64,000 nucleotides of DNA. Source: Polymorphobacter megasporae (GTDB taxonomy: Bacteria; Pseudomonadota; Alphaproteobacteria; Sphingomonadales; Sphingomonadaceae). Below the pieces are notes generated by a model. That model had not been told where the DNA came from. It worked only from the letters and a program-made list of their open reading frames with translations, and made no database searches. Below are positions 1 to 8,393 of this stretch, piece after piece. The stretch is taken from positions 248,001 to 312,000 of the forward strand of contig NZ_CP081848.1 in NCBI RefSeq assembly GCF_018982885.2. Reading direction: 5' to 3'. How positions within the stretch are numbered: position 1 is the stretch's first letter; each line of letters begins with the position of its first letter. Both the position numbers and the translations under genes were made by a program.

Positions 1-2146
1 CGGTGTTGGTCCCGCCGGCAACGCTGTCGGCGCAGCCCTGGATGTTGGTCACCTCGAAATTGACGCCGTTGAAGGTGTTGAGCTGGAACTGGTCGAACTC
101 CTCGTAGAACAGCGCGCCGTTGAGCTTGAACTGGCGCAGGTCGAGCTTCGCGCCGAGCTCGTAGTTGGTGACGAGTTCGGGTTCGAAGCGCAGGTTCGAC
201 GCCTGAGGCTTGGCGGCGTTGAGTGCCGACGTGTCGAGGTTGAACCCGCCCGCCTTATACCCGCGTGAGTAGGACGCGTAGGTCAGGACCGCTTTCGACG
301 GCTTGTACGACAAGATCGCGGCACCGGTGACGCGGTCCTCGTTCTTCGTCGCACCGGGGTCGGTCGCGGTGGTGAAGCCGGTCCCGCTCGTGCCGTTGAT
401 CGCGCACGGCAGCCCGCCCAGCGCGGCGAGCGGCGACGCCCGCAGCGCCGCGCAGAAAATGTTGTTGTGGTTGAAGCTCGTATCGAGCGTCTTCTGTTCG
501 TTGGTGTAGCGCGCGCCGATCGTCAGCAGGAGTTTGTCGGGGACGATGCTGATGACGTTGTGGGTAAAGAAGGCATAGTTGCGGCTCGTCTGGTCGAACA
601 CGTCGCGGACGACGCCGGTGCCGCCGAACAGCGGCGATGCCGTGGGAAAGCCGATCGCGTTGGCCACCGAACGGAAGCCGCCGATTGAATTCGCGGGCGA
701 CGACAGGCCCGACAGCAACGCGATCTGCCCCTTGACCGACGCCGGCACCGCCGCGCTGCCGAGCAACGCCGCCGCGGTCGTCCGGTTGAAGCAGCTCGAG
801 TCGGCGACGTTGACCAATGCCGCGCCGACGCCGAGCGCGCGGGCGAAATTGTCGGCGAGGACGCAATTCGAATAGCGTTCGGCATCGGCCCCGAACTTCA
901 GGTCGTCACGCACCGTCAGGTTCTCATGGGCGTAATAGGCGCCGACGAGGAAATCGAGGTGGTTGGCGAATGCGGTCCCCTGAAGGCGGAGTTCCTGGGT
1001 GAATGTCTTGAACTTGCGGTCGAGATCGTTGCGGCGAAGGATGTCGAGGTTTTCGAAATCGGCGTCGGAGCCGTTGTTCGCCTCATAGACCCGGTACGCG
1101 CTGATCGAGGTCAGCTTGACCGCGCCGAGATCCCAGTTGACCTCGCCCGACAGGCCGAAATCCTTGCTCCGCTGGTGATAATTGACCCCCGGGGTGATCG
1201 AGTCGAAGCGGCTGAACGGGGTGCTGCCGGTCGACTGGTTGATGACGCCGCCGAGCGCGTTGATGATCGGGATCAGGCTGTTCGGCGACGACACGAGATT
1301 GCCCTGTGCGTCGCGCGACAGGTTACGTGCTGGGCTGAGGAACGCCGCCGCGCAGCATTCCTCGGCCTTGTGGCTGTAATCGCCGATCAGCCGGATATTG
1401 AGGTCGTCGGTCGGCTTGATCAGCAACTGCCCGCGAATCAGGTAGCGGTCGCGGTCACCGGTCTTGCGCCCCGAGATCGAGTCGGTGAGCAGAAGCCCGT
1501 CGCGCTTGACGTAGACGCCGTCGATCCGCGCCGCGATCTTGTCGCCGACGACCGGCCCGGTGACGCTGCCCGCGAGGCGGTAATAATTGAAGTTGCCGTA
1601 GCTTGCTTCGGCATTGCCTCCGAGGTCGAACGACGGCCCCTTGGTGATGATGTTGATCAGCCCCGCCGAGGCGTTGCGCCCGAATAGCGTCCCCTGCGGT
1701 CCGCGCAGGACCTCGATGCGGTCGACCTCGCCGAGTTCGGTCAAGCCGACGCCGGTCCGGCTGCGATAGACGCCGTCGATAAACACCGCGACCGACGATT
1801 CGAGCCCCGGATTTTCGCCGACCGTGCCGATGCCGCGGATCCGCGCGACCCCCGAGGCTTCGTTGGTCGCCGACGAGACGAGCAGCGACGGCGCGAGCTG
1901 GTTCAATTGGCGGATATCGCTGCCGCCCGAATTCTGCAGCTGTTCGGCCGAGACCGCGCTGACCGCGATCGGCACGTCGGACAGAACCTGGCTGCGGCGC
2001 GTTGCAGTGATGATGATGTCGTTGGCGTCGAACGCGGTCGCAGCAGCAGTGGCCGGCGCTACCGGTGGTGCCGTCTGGCCGACCGCCGCGCCGCCGCCTC
2101 CGCTCGCCGCGATCAACGCGCACGACGCCAGCCAGATGTTCTTCAT
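1..2146 (-). CDS. TonB-dependent receptor, partial (C-terminus beyond window start)
   Basis: Outer-membrane receptor for energised uptake of an unknown ligand. The gene starts at the ATG at 2146 with a signal peptide (MKNIWLASCALIAAS...) and a TonB-box-like stretch (DIIITATRR). The plug domain follows with the typical RIRGIGTVG, VAVFIDGVYRSR and EVLRGPQGTLFGRNASAG motifs, then the start of the barrel. It is cut by the window edge while still in barrel sequence (FYEEFDQFQLNTFNG near the edge). It is a close paralogue of the complete receptor at 24895-27687: plug and early barrel align almost residue by residue, including an unusual adjacent Cys pair (EECCAA here, EKCCAA there). It lies divergently from the SDR gene at 2337, with about 190 bp between them. 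The substrate cannot be told from sequence; in sphingomonads this family is often near catabolic genes, as here. Confidence 0.93.
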   Translation of the reverse strand, partial: MKNIWLASCALIAASGGGGAAVGQTAPPVAPATAAATAFDANDIIITATRRSQVLSDVPIAVSAVSAEQLQNSGGSDIRQLNQLAPSLLVSSATNEASGVARIRGIGTVGENPGLESSVAVFIDGVYRSRTGVGLTELGEVDRIEVLRGPQGTLFGRNASAGLINIITKGPSFDLGGNAEASYGNFNYYRLAGSVTGPVVGDKIAARIDGVYVKRDGLLLTDSISGRKTGDRDRYLIRGQLLIKPTDDLNIRLIGDYSHKAEECCAAAFLSPARNLSRDAQGNLVSSPNSLIPIINALGGVINQSTGSTPFSRFDSITPGVNYHQRSKDFGLSGEVNWDLGAVKLTSISAYRVYEANNGSDADFENLDILRRNDLDRKFKTFTQELRLQGTAFANHLDFLVGAYYAHENLTVRDDLKFGADAERYSNCVLADNFARALGVGAALVNVADSSCFNRTTAAALLGSAAVPASVKGQIALLSGLSSPANSIGGFRSVANAIGFPTASPLFGGTGVVRDVFDQTSRNYAFFTHNVISIVPDKLLLTIGARYTNEQKTLDTSFNHNNIFCAALRASPLAALGGLPCAINGTSGTGFTTATDPGATKNEDRVTGAAILSYKPSKAVLTYASYSRGYKAGGFNLDTSALNAAKPQASNLRFEPELVTNYELGAKLDLRQFKLNGALFYEEFDQFQLNTFNGVNFEVTNIQGCADSVAGGTNT

Positions 2147-2336
2147 GATTTCCACCCCCGCGGATGAGGCATTGTGCCCCGTTATTCAGCCAAGGCTACG
2201 ACAATCGCGGCGAGGCGCAAGGCTTATTGTGCAGATTGCTGCGCGGCGTTGCTGCACGGTATCGGCGCAGCATGCGCTGTTCGGTTTGCTCTCGTGAGCG
2301 TCCGCGCTAAGGGTCGCCACAATCAGGGAGATGCAC

Positions 2337-3116
2337 ATGGCAAACGGTCGGCTGGCGGGAAAGGTGGCACTCGTCACCGGGGCGGCGTCGGGGCTCGGCG
2401 CGGCGATGGCGGCAAAGTTCGTCGCCGAGGGCGCGCGAGTCGTGCTGACCGATCTCAACGGCGCTGGGGCCGAGCGCCATGCCACGACGCTCGGCGATGC
2501 GGCGGCAGCGATCGCGCACGACGTCACCTCGCCCGACGAATGGACCGCCGCGCTGGCGTTCGCCGAGAAGACCTTCGGCGGCCTGCACATCCTCGTCAAC
2601 AACGCCGGCATCGGCACCGGCGGGACGGTCGAAAGCACGAGCTTCGACGACTGGCGGCACCTTCACGCCGTCGACCTCGACAGCGTCTTCTACGGCTGCA
2701 AGCTTGCGCTGCCGCTGATGGCGGCGTCGTGCGCCCGCGACGGCAGGCACGGCTCGATCCTTAACATCTCGTCGATCGCCGGGGTCATCGCCAGCGCCAA
2801 CATGGCAGCGTACAACTCGGCGAAGGCAGCGGTCCGGCATCTGTCGAAGTCGGTCGCGCTCCACTGTGCCAGGCAGCGCTACAATATCACCTGCAACTCG
2901 ATCCACCCGGTGTTCATCGACACGCCGATCCTCGACAATCTCGTCGGCGGCATCGAGCGCGCCGAAGGACTGGCGAAGCTCGGACGGCAGATACCCCTCG
3001 GCCGCGTCGGCGAGCCCGACGATGTCGCGTGGGGCGCGGTGTATCTGGTGTCGGACGAAGCGAAGTTCGTGACCGGGACCGAGCTGTACATCGACGGCGG
3101 TATCTCGGCGATGTGA
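2337..3116 (+). CDS. SDR family NAD(P)-dependent oxidoreductase
   Basis: Classical short-chain dehydrogenase/reductase of 259 residues, soluble, oxidising or reducing an alcohol/ketone with NAD(P). Visible motifs: the cofactor glycine motif TGAASGLG near residue 15, D at the end of beta-2 (VVLTDLN, favouring NAD), NNAG, the catalytic Ser in NISSIAG, and the Tyr-Lys pair in YNSAK. The C-terminus FVTGTELYIDGG is typical of the 3-oxoacyl/hydroxysteroid dehydrogenase-like group. The ATG at 2337 is preferred to the ATG at 2331 because the AGGGAG at 2325-2330 abuts the first but is correctly spaced from the second. Its position between a TonB receptor and an acyl-CoA degradation operon suggests a catabolic role, but the substrate is unknown. 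Confidence 0.93.
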   Translation: MANGRLAGKVALVTGAASGLGAAMAAKFVAEGARVVLTDLNGAGAERHATTLGDAAAAIAHDVTSPDEWTAALAFAEKTFGGLHILVNNAGIGTGGTVESTSFDDWRHLHAVDLDSVFYGCKLALPLMAASCARDGRHGSILNISSIAGVIASANMAAYNSAKAAVRHLSKSVALHCARQRYNITCNSIHPVFIDTPILDNLVGGIERAEGLAKLGRQIPLGRVGEPDDVAWGAVYLVSDEAKFVTGTELYIDGGISAM

Positions 3117-3124
3117 GACTACAT

Positions 3125-3269
3125 GATCCTCCCCGCCTTTCGGGGAGCTGGCGCGCGGGTGCGCGACGGAGGGGCGGCGGCGCGAGCACGCAGTCTGAGC
3201 TTGCCCCACCGCCCCTCCACCACGCGCTGAAGACGCGCGCGGTCCCCCTCCCCGAAGCCGGGGAGGATC
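3125..3269. repeat. Imperfect palindromic intergenic element
   Basis: The stretch begins gatcctccccg and ends cggggaggatc. The inner parts (ggaggggcggcgg on the left, ccgcccctcc on the right) also pair, giving a long hairpin about 145 bp across. It fills the gap between the SDR and the EamA transporter genes. I recognise it as the kind of REP-like palindrome scattered in sphingomonad genomes; the family assignment is from memory, the palindrome itself is seen directly. Confidence 0.7.
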
Positions 3270-3285
3270 GAGCAAGGAGCGCCCC

Positions 3286-4224
3286 TTGCCCCCGCCGTCC
3301 CCGCCCGATACCCCCGCGCGCATGACCCCCGCCCGCCTTGCCTTCCCCGCGATGCTCACCGGCAGCGCCGCGCTCGCCTTCGGGCCGTGGCTCGTCCGGC
3401 TCGCCGATGTCGCGCCGGTGTCGTCGGCATTCTGGCGGCTTGCGCTCGCGATTGGGCCACTCATCGTGCTGGCGCGTGTCGCCACGGGAGTGCGCCGTGC
3501 GGACAGCGGTGCGGCTGTTGTGCGGCCGTCACTTTCGGCGGTCGGCGTGATCGCGCTGGCGGGAGCCTTCTTCGCCGCCGACCTCGCGCTGTGGCACCTC
3601 GGGATCAAGCGGACGACGCTGGCCAACGCGACGCTGATGGGCAATTCGGCGAGCTTCATCCTCCCGGCCTACGGCTTCATCGTCACCCGCACCCTGCCGG
3701 GACGCTCCGCAATTGCTGCGTTGTTGTGCGCAGCCGCCGGGATCGGTCTGCTCCTCGGGCGCAGCGCCGACGTGTCGGGCACGCATCTCGTCGGCGACCT
3801 GATCTGCATGGCGGCCGGAGCATTTTACGCCGCCTATTTCATCGTCGTCGACCGCGTCCGCTCGCAGGTCGCGCCGCTGACGCTGCTGGCGATGGCGACA
3901 GCGTTCGGGGCAATTGCGCTGCTCCCGGCAGCGCTGGCGATGACCGCGCCGGGGGCCGGGTTCTGGCCGCACGACTGGACCCCGTTGATTTTGCTCGCGA
4001 TCGGCAGCCAGGTGATCGGCCAGGGGCTGATCATCTTCGCGATGGGCTATTTGCCGCCGCTCGTCATCGGGCTGACCTTGCTCGTCCAGCCGGCGATCTC
4101 GGCGACGATCGGCGCGCTCCGCTTCGGCGAAGGGGTCAGCGGCGTCGAGGCGCTCGGGATGGCGCTGGTCGCGACCGCGCTGGTGTTGGTCCGCCTGCCG
4201 TCGCGACGAGTCGCGACGGTTTAG
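3286..4224 (+). CDS. DMT family transporter (EamA)
   Basis: Inner-membrane permease of the drug/metabolite transporter superfamily, likely an exporter of a small metabolite or amino acid. About 312 residues with roughly ten hydrophobic segments in two EamA halves; the first half shows the typical APVSSAFWRLALA and LWHLGIKRTTLANATLMGN segments and the second half FAMGYLPPLVIGLTLLVQP. The TTG at 3286 is chosen because an AAGGAG (3274-3279) lies six bases upstream; an in-frame ATG at 3322 has no comparable site. It runs convergently toward the HD-domain gene, with only four bases between the stops. The substrate cannot be inferred. Confidence 0.9.
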   Translation: MPPPSPPDTPARMTPARLAFPAMLTGSAALAFGPWLVRLADVAPVSSAFWRLALAIGPLIVLARVATGVRRADSGAAVVRPSLSAVGVIALAGAFFAADLALWHLGIKRTTLANATLMGNSASFILPAYGFIVTRTLPGRSAIAALLCAAAGIGLLLGRSADVSGTHLVGDLICMAAGAFYAAYFIVVDRVRSQVAPLTLLAMATAFGAIALLPAALAMTAPGAGFWPHDWTPLILLAIGSQVIGQGLIIFAMGYLPPLVIGLTLLVQPAISATIGALRFGEGVSGVEALGMALVATALVLVRLPSRRVATV

Positions 4225-4228
4225 ACCG

Positions 4229-4774
4229 TCAGAATATCCGCTTCGGCGCGCTGAAGACGCGAGTCACCTCGGGTTCGAAGCTGGCGAGGCTGTCTGCCGG
4301 GAAGTCGGGGTCGAACGCCGGGGCATCCCATTCGTCGACGAGCTTCTCGGCAAAGGCGAACCACGGCTCGCTGCGGAAATCTTCGCGCATCGTCGGGGAT
4401 TGCCCCATATATTCATAGTAATAGCGGCCCTGGAACGCCTGGTGGTGCTTGACCGCGTGGTAGATGTCGTCGCGGACGTAGGGCTTGAGGATCTCGGCGG
4501 CGATCGCGCCGTGGTTGGGGATGCTCATCAATTTGCCGAGGTCGTGGCACAGCGCCGCGACGATCTCCTCGTCCGGTGCCCCCGCCCGCCGCGCAAGCGT
4601 CGCCGCCATCAGGCTGTGGCCGAGCTGCGACGCGGCGAAACCGACTTCGATCGCGTCGAGCCGGGCGAGCGACTCCATGATCTGGAGCGGGGCGGCCGAT
4701 TTCTGATGGGTGCCGTGCTCGCGGGCGATATGCCCCCAGTCCTCGGCGGTTCCCTCGACCATGTTCGTGAACAT
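4229..4774 (-). CDS. HD-domain protein (possible MIOX/PhnZ-like diiron oxygenase)
   Basis: A 181-residue HD-superfamily metalloprotein. The order of candidate metal ligands is H in LGHSLMAA, HD in CHDLGK, H in NHGAIAAEIL, H in VKHHQAF and a late D in LVDEWDAP. This H-HD-H-H-D order, the HDLGK signature and the small size resemble both HD phosphohydrolases and the mixed-valent diiron oxygenases (inositol oxygenase, PhnZ). The motif GRYYYEYMG looks family-specific. The ATG at 4774 follows a TAGGAG eight bases upstream; longer upstream starts run into the ligase gene. It follows the acyl-CoA ligase at 4800 by about 25 bp, so the two are probably co-transcribed. Function beyond a metal-dependent hydrolase or oxygenase is not established. 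Confidence 0.82.
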   Translation of the reverse strand: MFTNMVEGTAEDWGHIAREHGTHQKSAAPLQIMESLARLDAIEVGFAASQLGHSLMAATLARRAGAPDEEIVAALCHDLGKLMSIPNHGAIAAEILKPYVRDDIYHAVKHHQAFQGRYYYEYMGQSPTMREDFRSEPWFAFAEKLVDEWDAPAFDPDFPADSLASFEPEVTRVFSAPKRIF

Positions 4775-4799
4775 CGAAAATGCTCCTAGCCAGGACGCC

Positions 4800-6539
4800 T
4801 TATACCGCAGGTGCCGAGTAGATGTGACTGGTTTCTGCAAAGAGCTGCCGGTAGCGTTGCCGCAGCGCGACCTTGTCGATCTTGGCGCTGCCGAGCTTGG
4901 GCAGCAGTTCGTCGCTGAACCAGATGTGCGCGGGGACCTTGAACGAAGCGAGGTCGCGCGCGACGAACTGGGTCAACGCCTCCGCCTCGAGTGCCGCGCC
5001 GGGCTTCGGATAGACCACCGCGCCGACGAGCTCGCCGAGCCGGTCGTCGGGTAGGCCGAAGACGCTCGCCTCGGCCACCGCCGGATGGGCGTAGAGCGCG
5101 GCCTCGACCTCCTGGCAGCTGATGTTCTCGCCACCGCGGATGATGATGTCCTTCTTGCGGTCGACGATGAACAGATAGGCGTCGGCGTCGAGATAGCCGA
5201 GGTCGCCGGTGCGGAACCAGCCGCCCGGCATGAACGCCGCCGCGGTCGCCTCTGGATTGCGCCAATAGCCGCGGACGTTGGCGACCGACTTTATGCAGAT
5301 TTCGCCGACTGTCCCGCTGGGCTGCGCGACCATCGCATCGTCGAAGATGCCGATCTCGACCAGCGGAGCCGCTGCGCGTCCGGTCGATGCCGGCTTGGCG
5401 AGGTAATTGTCACGGTAGATGCCCGCGCCGACGCCGTTGGTCTCAGTCAGGCCATAGCCCTGGACCGGGTGCTTGCCGGGGAAGGTGTGCTCGAGCCGAT
5501 CGACGTGCTCGGGCGGGCGGGGGGCGCCGCCGCTGGCGATGTCGACGAGGCTCGACAGGTCGTATTTATTGCGGTCGGGATGGTTCATCAGCTCGAGGCT
5601 CATCGTCGGCACGCCGACGAAATACGTCGCCTTCTCCTCGGCGATCATCCGCAGCGCCTCGCCCGCGTCCCATTTGTGCATGATGATCATCTTGCGCCCG
5701 ATTGCGATCGACACGAGCAACACCGGCACCGACCCCGTGATGTGAAACAGCGGGACGTTAAGCAGCATCACCTGCTGTTCAGGAGCCGGCGCGCCCGACG
5801 CGGCGGTCAGGCTGAGCAGGGCCAGTCCGGTGACGAGATAGTTGAGCGACCCCGACACGATCGCGCGCTGGGTCGATACCGCGCCCTTCGGCATGCCGGT
5901 CGAGCCGCTCGTGTACATGATCGTCGCGTCGTCCTCGGGCACGATCGGCGGCAAATACCACGGCGCGGCGCCGGCCGTGACGAGCGCATCGTCGAGGCGT
6001 GACAGGCCGAGCCCCGCCGCGACTTCGGCCGAAGTGCGGACCGTCAGCACCGGCACCGTGAAGCTGGGCATCGCCGCCAGCCGCCGCGCGCGTTCTTCGT
6101 CGGCGATGACGAGTCTTGTGCCGCTATGCGCGACACCGAACGCGAGTTCCTCGCCCTTCCACCACGCGTTCATCGGCACCGCGACCGCGCCGAGGATGTG
6201 GATGCCGCAGAAACTCGTGATCCATTCGGGATAGTTGCGCATCGCCACCGCGACGCGGTCGCCCTTGGCAATACCGCGCGCCTGAAGGACGGCGGCGACC
6301 TTCTGCGCCTGTGCGTAAATCTCGGCGAAGGTGTAGCGCTCGTCGCGGTAGACGAGGAACTCCTTGGCTGCATTGGCGGTGAAGAAGAAGGCGAGATAGT
6401 CGCGCATGTTCGTCGGGGCGTTGTCGAACACCGGATAATCGGCGCCGCGTACCGTCGCGTGGCCGACTGCAAGCTGGCCGCCGGGGGCGGTGATCTGCGC
6501 GACGACGGCGTCGATCTGCTGGTCAAGGACGGATGTCAT
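4800..6539 (-). CDS. Class I adenylate-forming acyl-CoA ligase
   Basis: Cytosolic AMP-binding enzyme of 579 residues that activates a carboxylic acid to an acyl-AMP and then a CoA thioester. Visible core motifs: the P-loop MYTSGSTGMPKG, the A5-type motif GYGLTETNGVG, GWFRTGDLGYLDADAYLFIVDRKKD split across A7/A8, the hinge region IIIRGGENISCQEVE, and a late Lys in KLGSAKIDK as the expected catalytic lysine. The start at 6539 has a GGGAG site seven bases upstream. It lies in the same-strand group with two acyl-CoA dehydrogenases upstream and the HD protein downstream, pointing to breakdown of a fatty acid, steroid side chain or terpenoid acid. The actual acid is not readable from sequence. Confidence 0.93.
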   Translation of the reverse strand: MTSVLDQQIDAVVAQITAPGGQLAVGHATVRGADYPVFDNAPTNMRDYLAFFFTANAAKEFLVYRDERYTFAEIYAQAQKVAAVLQARGIAKGDRVAVAMRNYPEWITSFCGIHILGAVAVPMNAWWKGEELAFGVAHSGTRLVIADEERARRLAAMPSFTVPVLTVRTSAEVAAGLGLSRLDDALVTAGAAPWYLPPIVPEDDATIMYTSGSTGMPKGAVSTQRAIVSGSLNYLVTGLALLSLTAASGAPAPEQQVMLLNVPLFHITGSVPVLLVSIAIGRKMIIMHKWDAGEALRMIAEEKATYFVGVPTMSLELMNHPDRNKYDLSSLVDIASGGAPRPPEHVDRLEHTFPGKHPVQGYGLTETNGVGAGIYRDNYLAKPASTGRAAAPLVEIGIFDDAMVAQPSGTVGEICIKSVANVRGYWRNPEATAAAFMPGGWFRTGDLGYLDADAYLFIVDRKKDIIIRGGENISCQEVEAALYAHPAVAEASVFGLPDDRLGELVGAVVYPKPGAALEAEALTQFVARDLASFKVPAHIWFSDELLPKLGSAKIDKVALRQRYRQLFAETSHIYSAPAV

Positions 6540-6610
6540 CGGCGAACTCCCAAGGGGGCGTGGCTCGATTCCACGTCTCTCATGCCCCTGATGTAACGCC
6601 CGCGAACGCT

Positions 6611-7042
6611 TTACAATCGCTTCGCGTAATTGATCGTTCGACCCACCTCGATGAAGCCGGTCGCCTCATGCCAAGCCGCGCCGGGCGAATTGTCCAAATC
6701 GCTGTCCGAGCCAAGGTAGCCGACGCCGCAGGCGCGCAGCCAATCTTCGACCGCAACGAGCAGCAGCTTGCTGATTCCTGCGCGGCGGTCGTAGCCGGTG
6801 ACGAAGATTCCTTGCAGGAAGCCGCTGAGACCGTCGGGTGCGCCGTCGACATAATGTTGCAGCGTCGCTTCGGCCAGGCCGAGCGCAACACCGTCGCGTT
6901 CGGCGAGAAACACGGAGAAATCATCTCTCGCGAGAAGTGCTGCGACGCCGTCCTCGTTGCTGTTGTCGTCGGGCCATAGTCGACACTGGAGATCGTAGAC
7001 GACTAGGGTGTCCGCAACCGTCGCCCGTCGGACGGTAATCAC
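6611..7042 (-). CDS. GNAT N-acetyltransferase, AAC(6')-like
   Basis: A 143-residue GCN5-related acetyltransferase. The acetyl-CoA loop reads YDRRAGISKLLL (R-x-x-G-x-[GS]-x variant), followed by the acceptor-side strand LGSDSDLDNSPGAAWHEATGF. The pattern GFLQGIFV...DRRAGI...GSDSDLDNS...WHEATGFIEVGRTINYAKRL closely follows the layout of aminoglycoside 6'-N-acetyltransferases of the AAC(6')-I type, although the first Gly/Gln of the usual Q/RxxGxG/A motif is altered. The start is a GTG at 7042, seven bases after the acyl-CoA dehydrogenase stop at 7050, so it is in the same operon. Substrate is uncertain: aminoglycoside, or an unrelated amine or CoA-pathway metabolite. Confidence 0.85.
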   Translation of the reverse strand: MITVRRATVADTLVVYDLQCRLWPDDNSNEDGVAALLARDDFSVFLAERDGVALGLAEATLQHYVDGAPDGLSGFLQGIFVTGYDRRAGISKLLLVAVEDWLRACGVGYLGSDSDLDNSPGAAWHEATGFIEVGRTINYAKRL

Positions 7043-7049
7043 GGCGCGC

Positions 7050-8183
7050 TCAGTACCCCATCAGCGTCGCGAGGCGATCACCGTGGAAGGCGATATCGCC
7101 AAAAGTCTCCTGCGCCGCGCGCGCGCGCTTCATGAAGAAGCCGATGTCGAAGTCGTCGGTCATGCCGATGCCGCCGTGCATCTGAACCGCCTCGTTCGTC
7201 GCAAGCTTGGCGACCTCGCCGGTCTTGGCCTTGGCGAGGCTGGCGAACAGCGGCACGCGCTCCTCGTCGGCGTCGAGCGCGGTCAGCGCGCGCAGCGTCG
7301 CCGAACGGGCGAGCTCGACCTCGCAGAACAGATGCGCGGCGCGATGCTGGAGCGCCTGGAAGCTGCCGATCTTCGCGCCGAACTGCTCGCGCTGCTTGAG
7401 ATAGTCGACGGTGCGGGTGAAGCTCTCGCCGGCGACGCCGAGCATCTCGGCGGCGAGGCACGCGCGCCCGGCATCGAGAACGCGGTCGAGGATCGCCCAG
7501 CCGCCGCCGACGCTGCCGAGGACATCGGCGCCGTCGACCTGGACGTTGGTCAGCGTGATCGTGGCGGCGTTGCGGCTGTCGACCATCGACCGCCGCTCGA
7601 CCGCAACCCCGCCGGCCTTCGCATCGACGAGGAACAGCGTGATGCCGTCATTCCCGTCGTCGCCGGTCCGCGCCGCGACGATCAGCGTGTCGGCGACGTT
7701 GCCGTCGAGGACGAAGGTCTTGGTGCCATTGAGCTTGAAGCCGTTGCCCGACGCCTCGGCGCGGGTGGCGATGTGGTCGGGCGTGTGACGGACCGCTTCA
7801 TCGGCGGCGAGCGCGAAGAGGCGTTCGCCGCTGGCGATTTGCGGCAGATACTGCGCCTGCTGCTCGGGCGAACCGCCGCGAAGCAACGCAGTCGCGCCGA
7901 GGATCGCGGTCGACAGCAACGGCGACAGGCTCAGGTTGCGGCCGACCGCCTCCTGGAGCAGCCCGGCGGCGACATAGCCGAAGCCCGACCCGCCGTGCGC
8001 CTCGGGCACCAGCACCCCGGCGAACCCCATCTCCGCCATCTTGTGCCACAACCCGCGGTCGAACCCGGTCGCATCAGCGGCATCGCGCAGCCGCCGGAGT
8101 TCCCCGACCGGAGCCTCGCTCGCGAAAAAGCCATCCGCCGACTCGCGGATCATCGTCTGGTCGTCGGTCAGTACCAAAGCCAT
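7050..8183 (-). CDS. Acyl-CoA dehydrogenase family protein (subunit lacking the C-terminal EGT motif)
   Basis: Flavoprotein of 377 residues with the acyl-CoA dehydrogenase fold: N-terminal helical domain (residues 1-110), middle beta-domain (ANGFKLNGTKTFVLDG-like segment, about 145-160) and C-terminal helical domain with REQFGAKIGSFQALQHRAAHL and QMHGGIGMTDDFDIG. The usual late E-G-[GT]-T segment carrying the catalytic base is absent; the equivalent place reads ARAAQETFGDIAFH. This is a feature of the non-catalytic partner in two-subunit acyl-CoA dehydrogenases such as those of actinobacterial steroid degradation. It starts at ATG 8183 with an AGGA upstream, 12 bases after the small coupled ORF, and is followed by the GNAT gene. 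Confidence 0.92.
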   Translation of the reverse strand: MALVLTDDQTMIRESADGFFASEAPVGELRRLRDAADATGFDRGLWHKMAEMGFAGVLVPEAHGGSGFGYVAAGLLQEAVGRNLSLSPLLSTAILGATALLRGGSPEQQAQYLPQIASGERLFALAADEAVRHTPDHIATRAEASGNGFKLNGTKTFVLDGNVADTLIVAARTGDDGNDGITLFLVDAKAGGVAVERRSMVDSRNAATITLTNVQVDGADVLGSVGGGWAILDRVLDAGRACLAAEMLGVAGESFTRTVDYLKQREQFGAKIGSFQALQHRAAHLFCEVELARSATLRALTALDADEERVPLFASLAKAKTGEVAKLATNEAVQMHGGIGMTDDFDIGFFMKRARAAQETFGDIAFHGDRLATLMGY

Positions 8184-8194
8184 ATTTTTCCTGT

Positions 8195-8392
8195 TCAGCG
8201 CACAAGCAGCGACTTGAGCACACGTCGCATATCAGCGTGTTCCGCGCTGCCGCTTTCGACCGTCCAATTCTCGTTATGAACGTGCCAAAGCAACCGTGCA
8301 GCGCGCAATTTGCTGCGAAACGCACGGTCGCTGATGCCCGCAGCGCGAGCCATTTCTACCGCAGTAACTTCGATCGCCCGATGCCCATTCAT
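8195..8392 (-). CDS. Small hypothetical protein, HTH-like, coupled to acyl-CoA dehydrogenase genes
   Basis: A 65-residue ORF with a predicted helix-turn-helix-like N-terminal half (EVTAVEMARAAGISDRAFRSK) and a basic, His/Trp-rich second half (LLWHVHNENW, then AEHADMRRVLKSLL). Its ATG at 8392 lies one base after the TGA of the upstream dehydrogenase (TGAGATG), and its own stop is 12 bases before the next dehydrogenase, which argues strongly for real, translationally coupled expression. Base composition is more AT-rich than its neighbours. I do not recognise the family with certainty; a DNA-binding or small regulatory function is only suggested by the HTH-like pattern. Confidence 0.65.
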   Translation of the reverse strand: MNGHRAIEVTAVEMARAAGISDRAFRSKLRAARLLWHVHNENWTVESGSAEHADMRRVLKSLLVR

Positions 8393-8393
8393 C

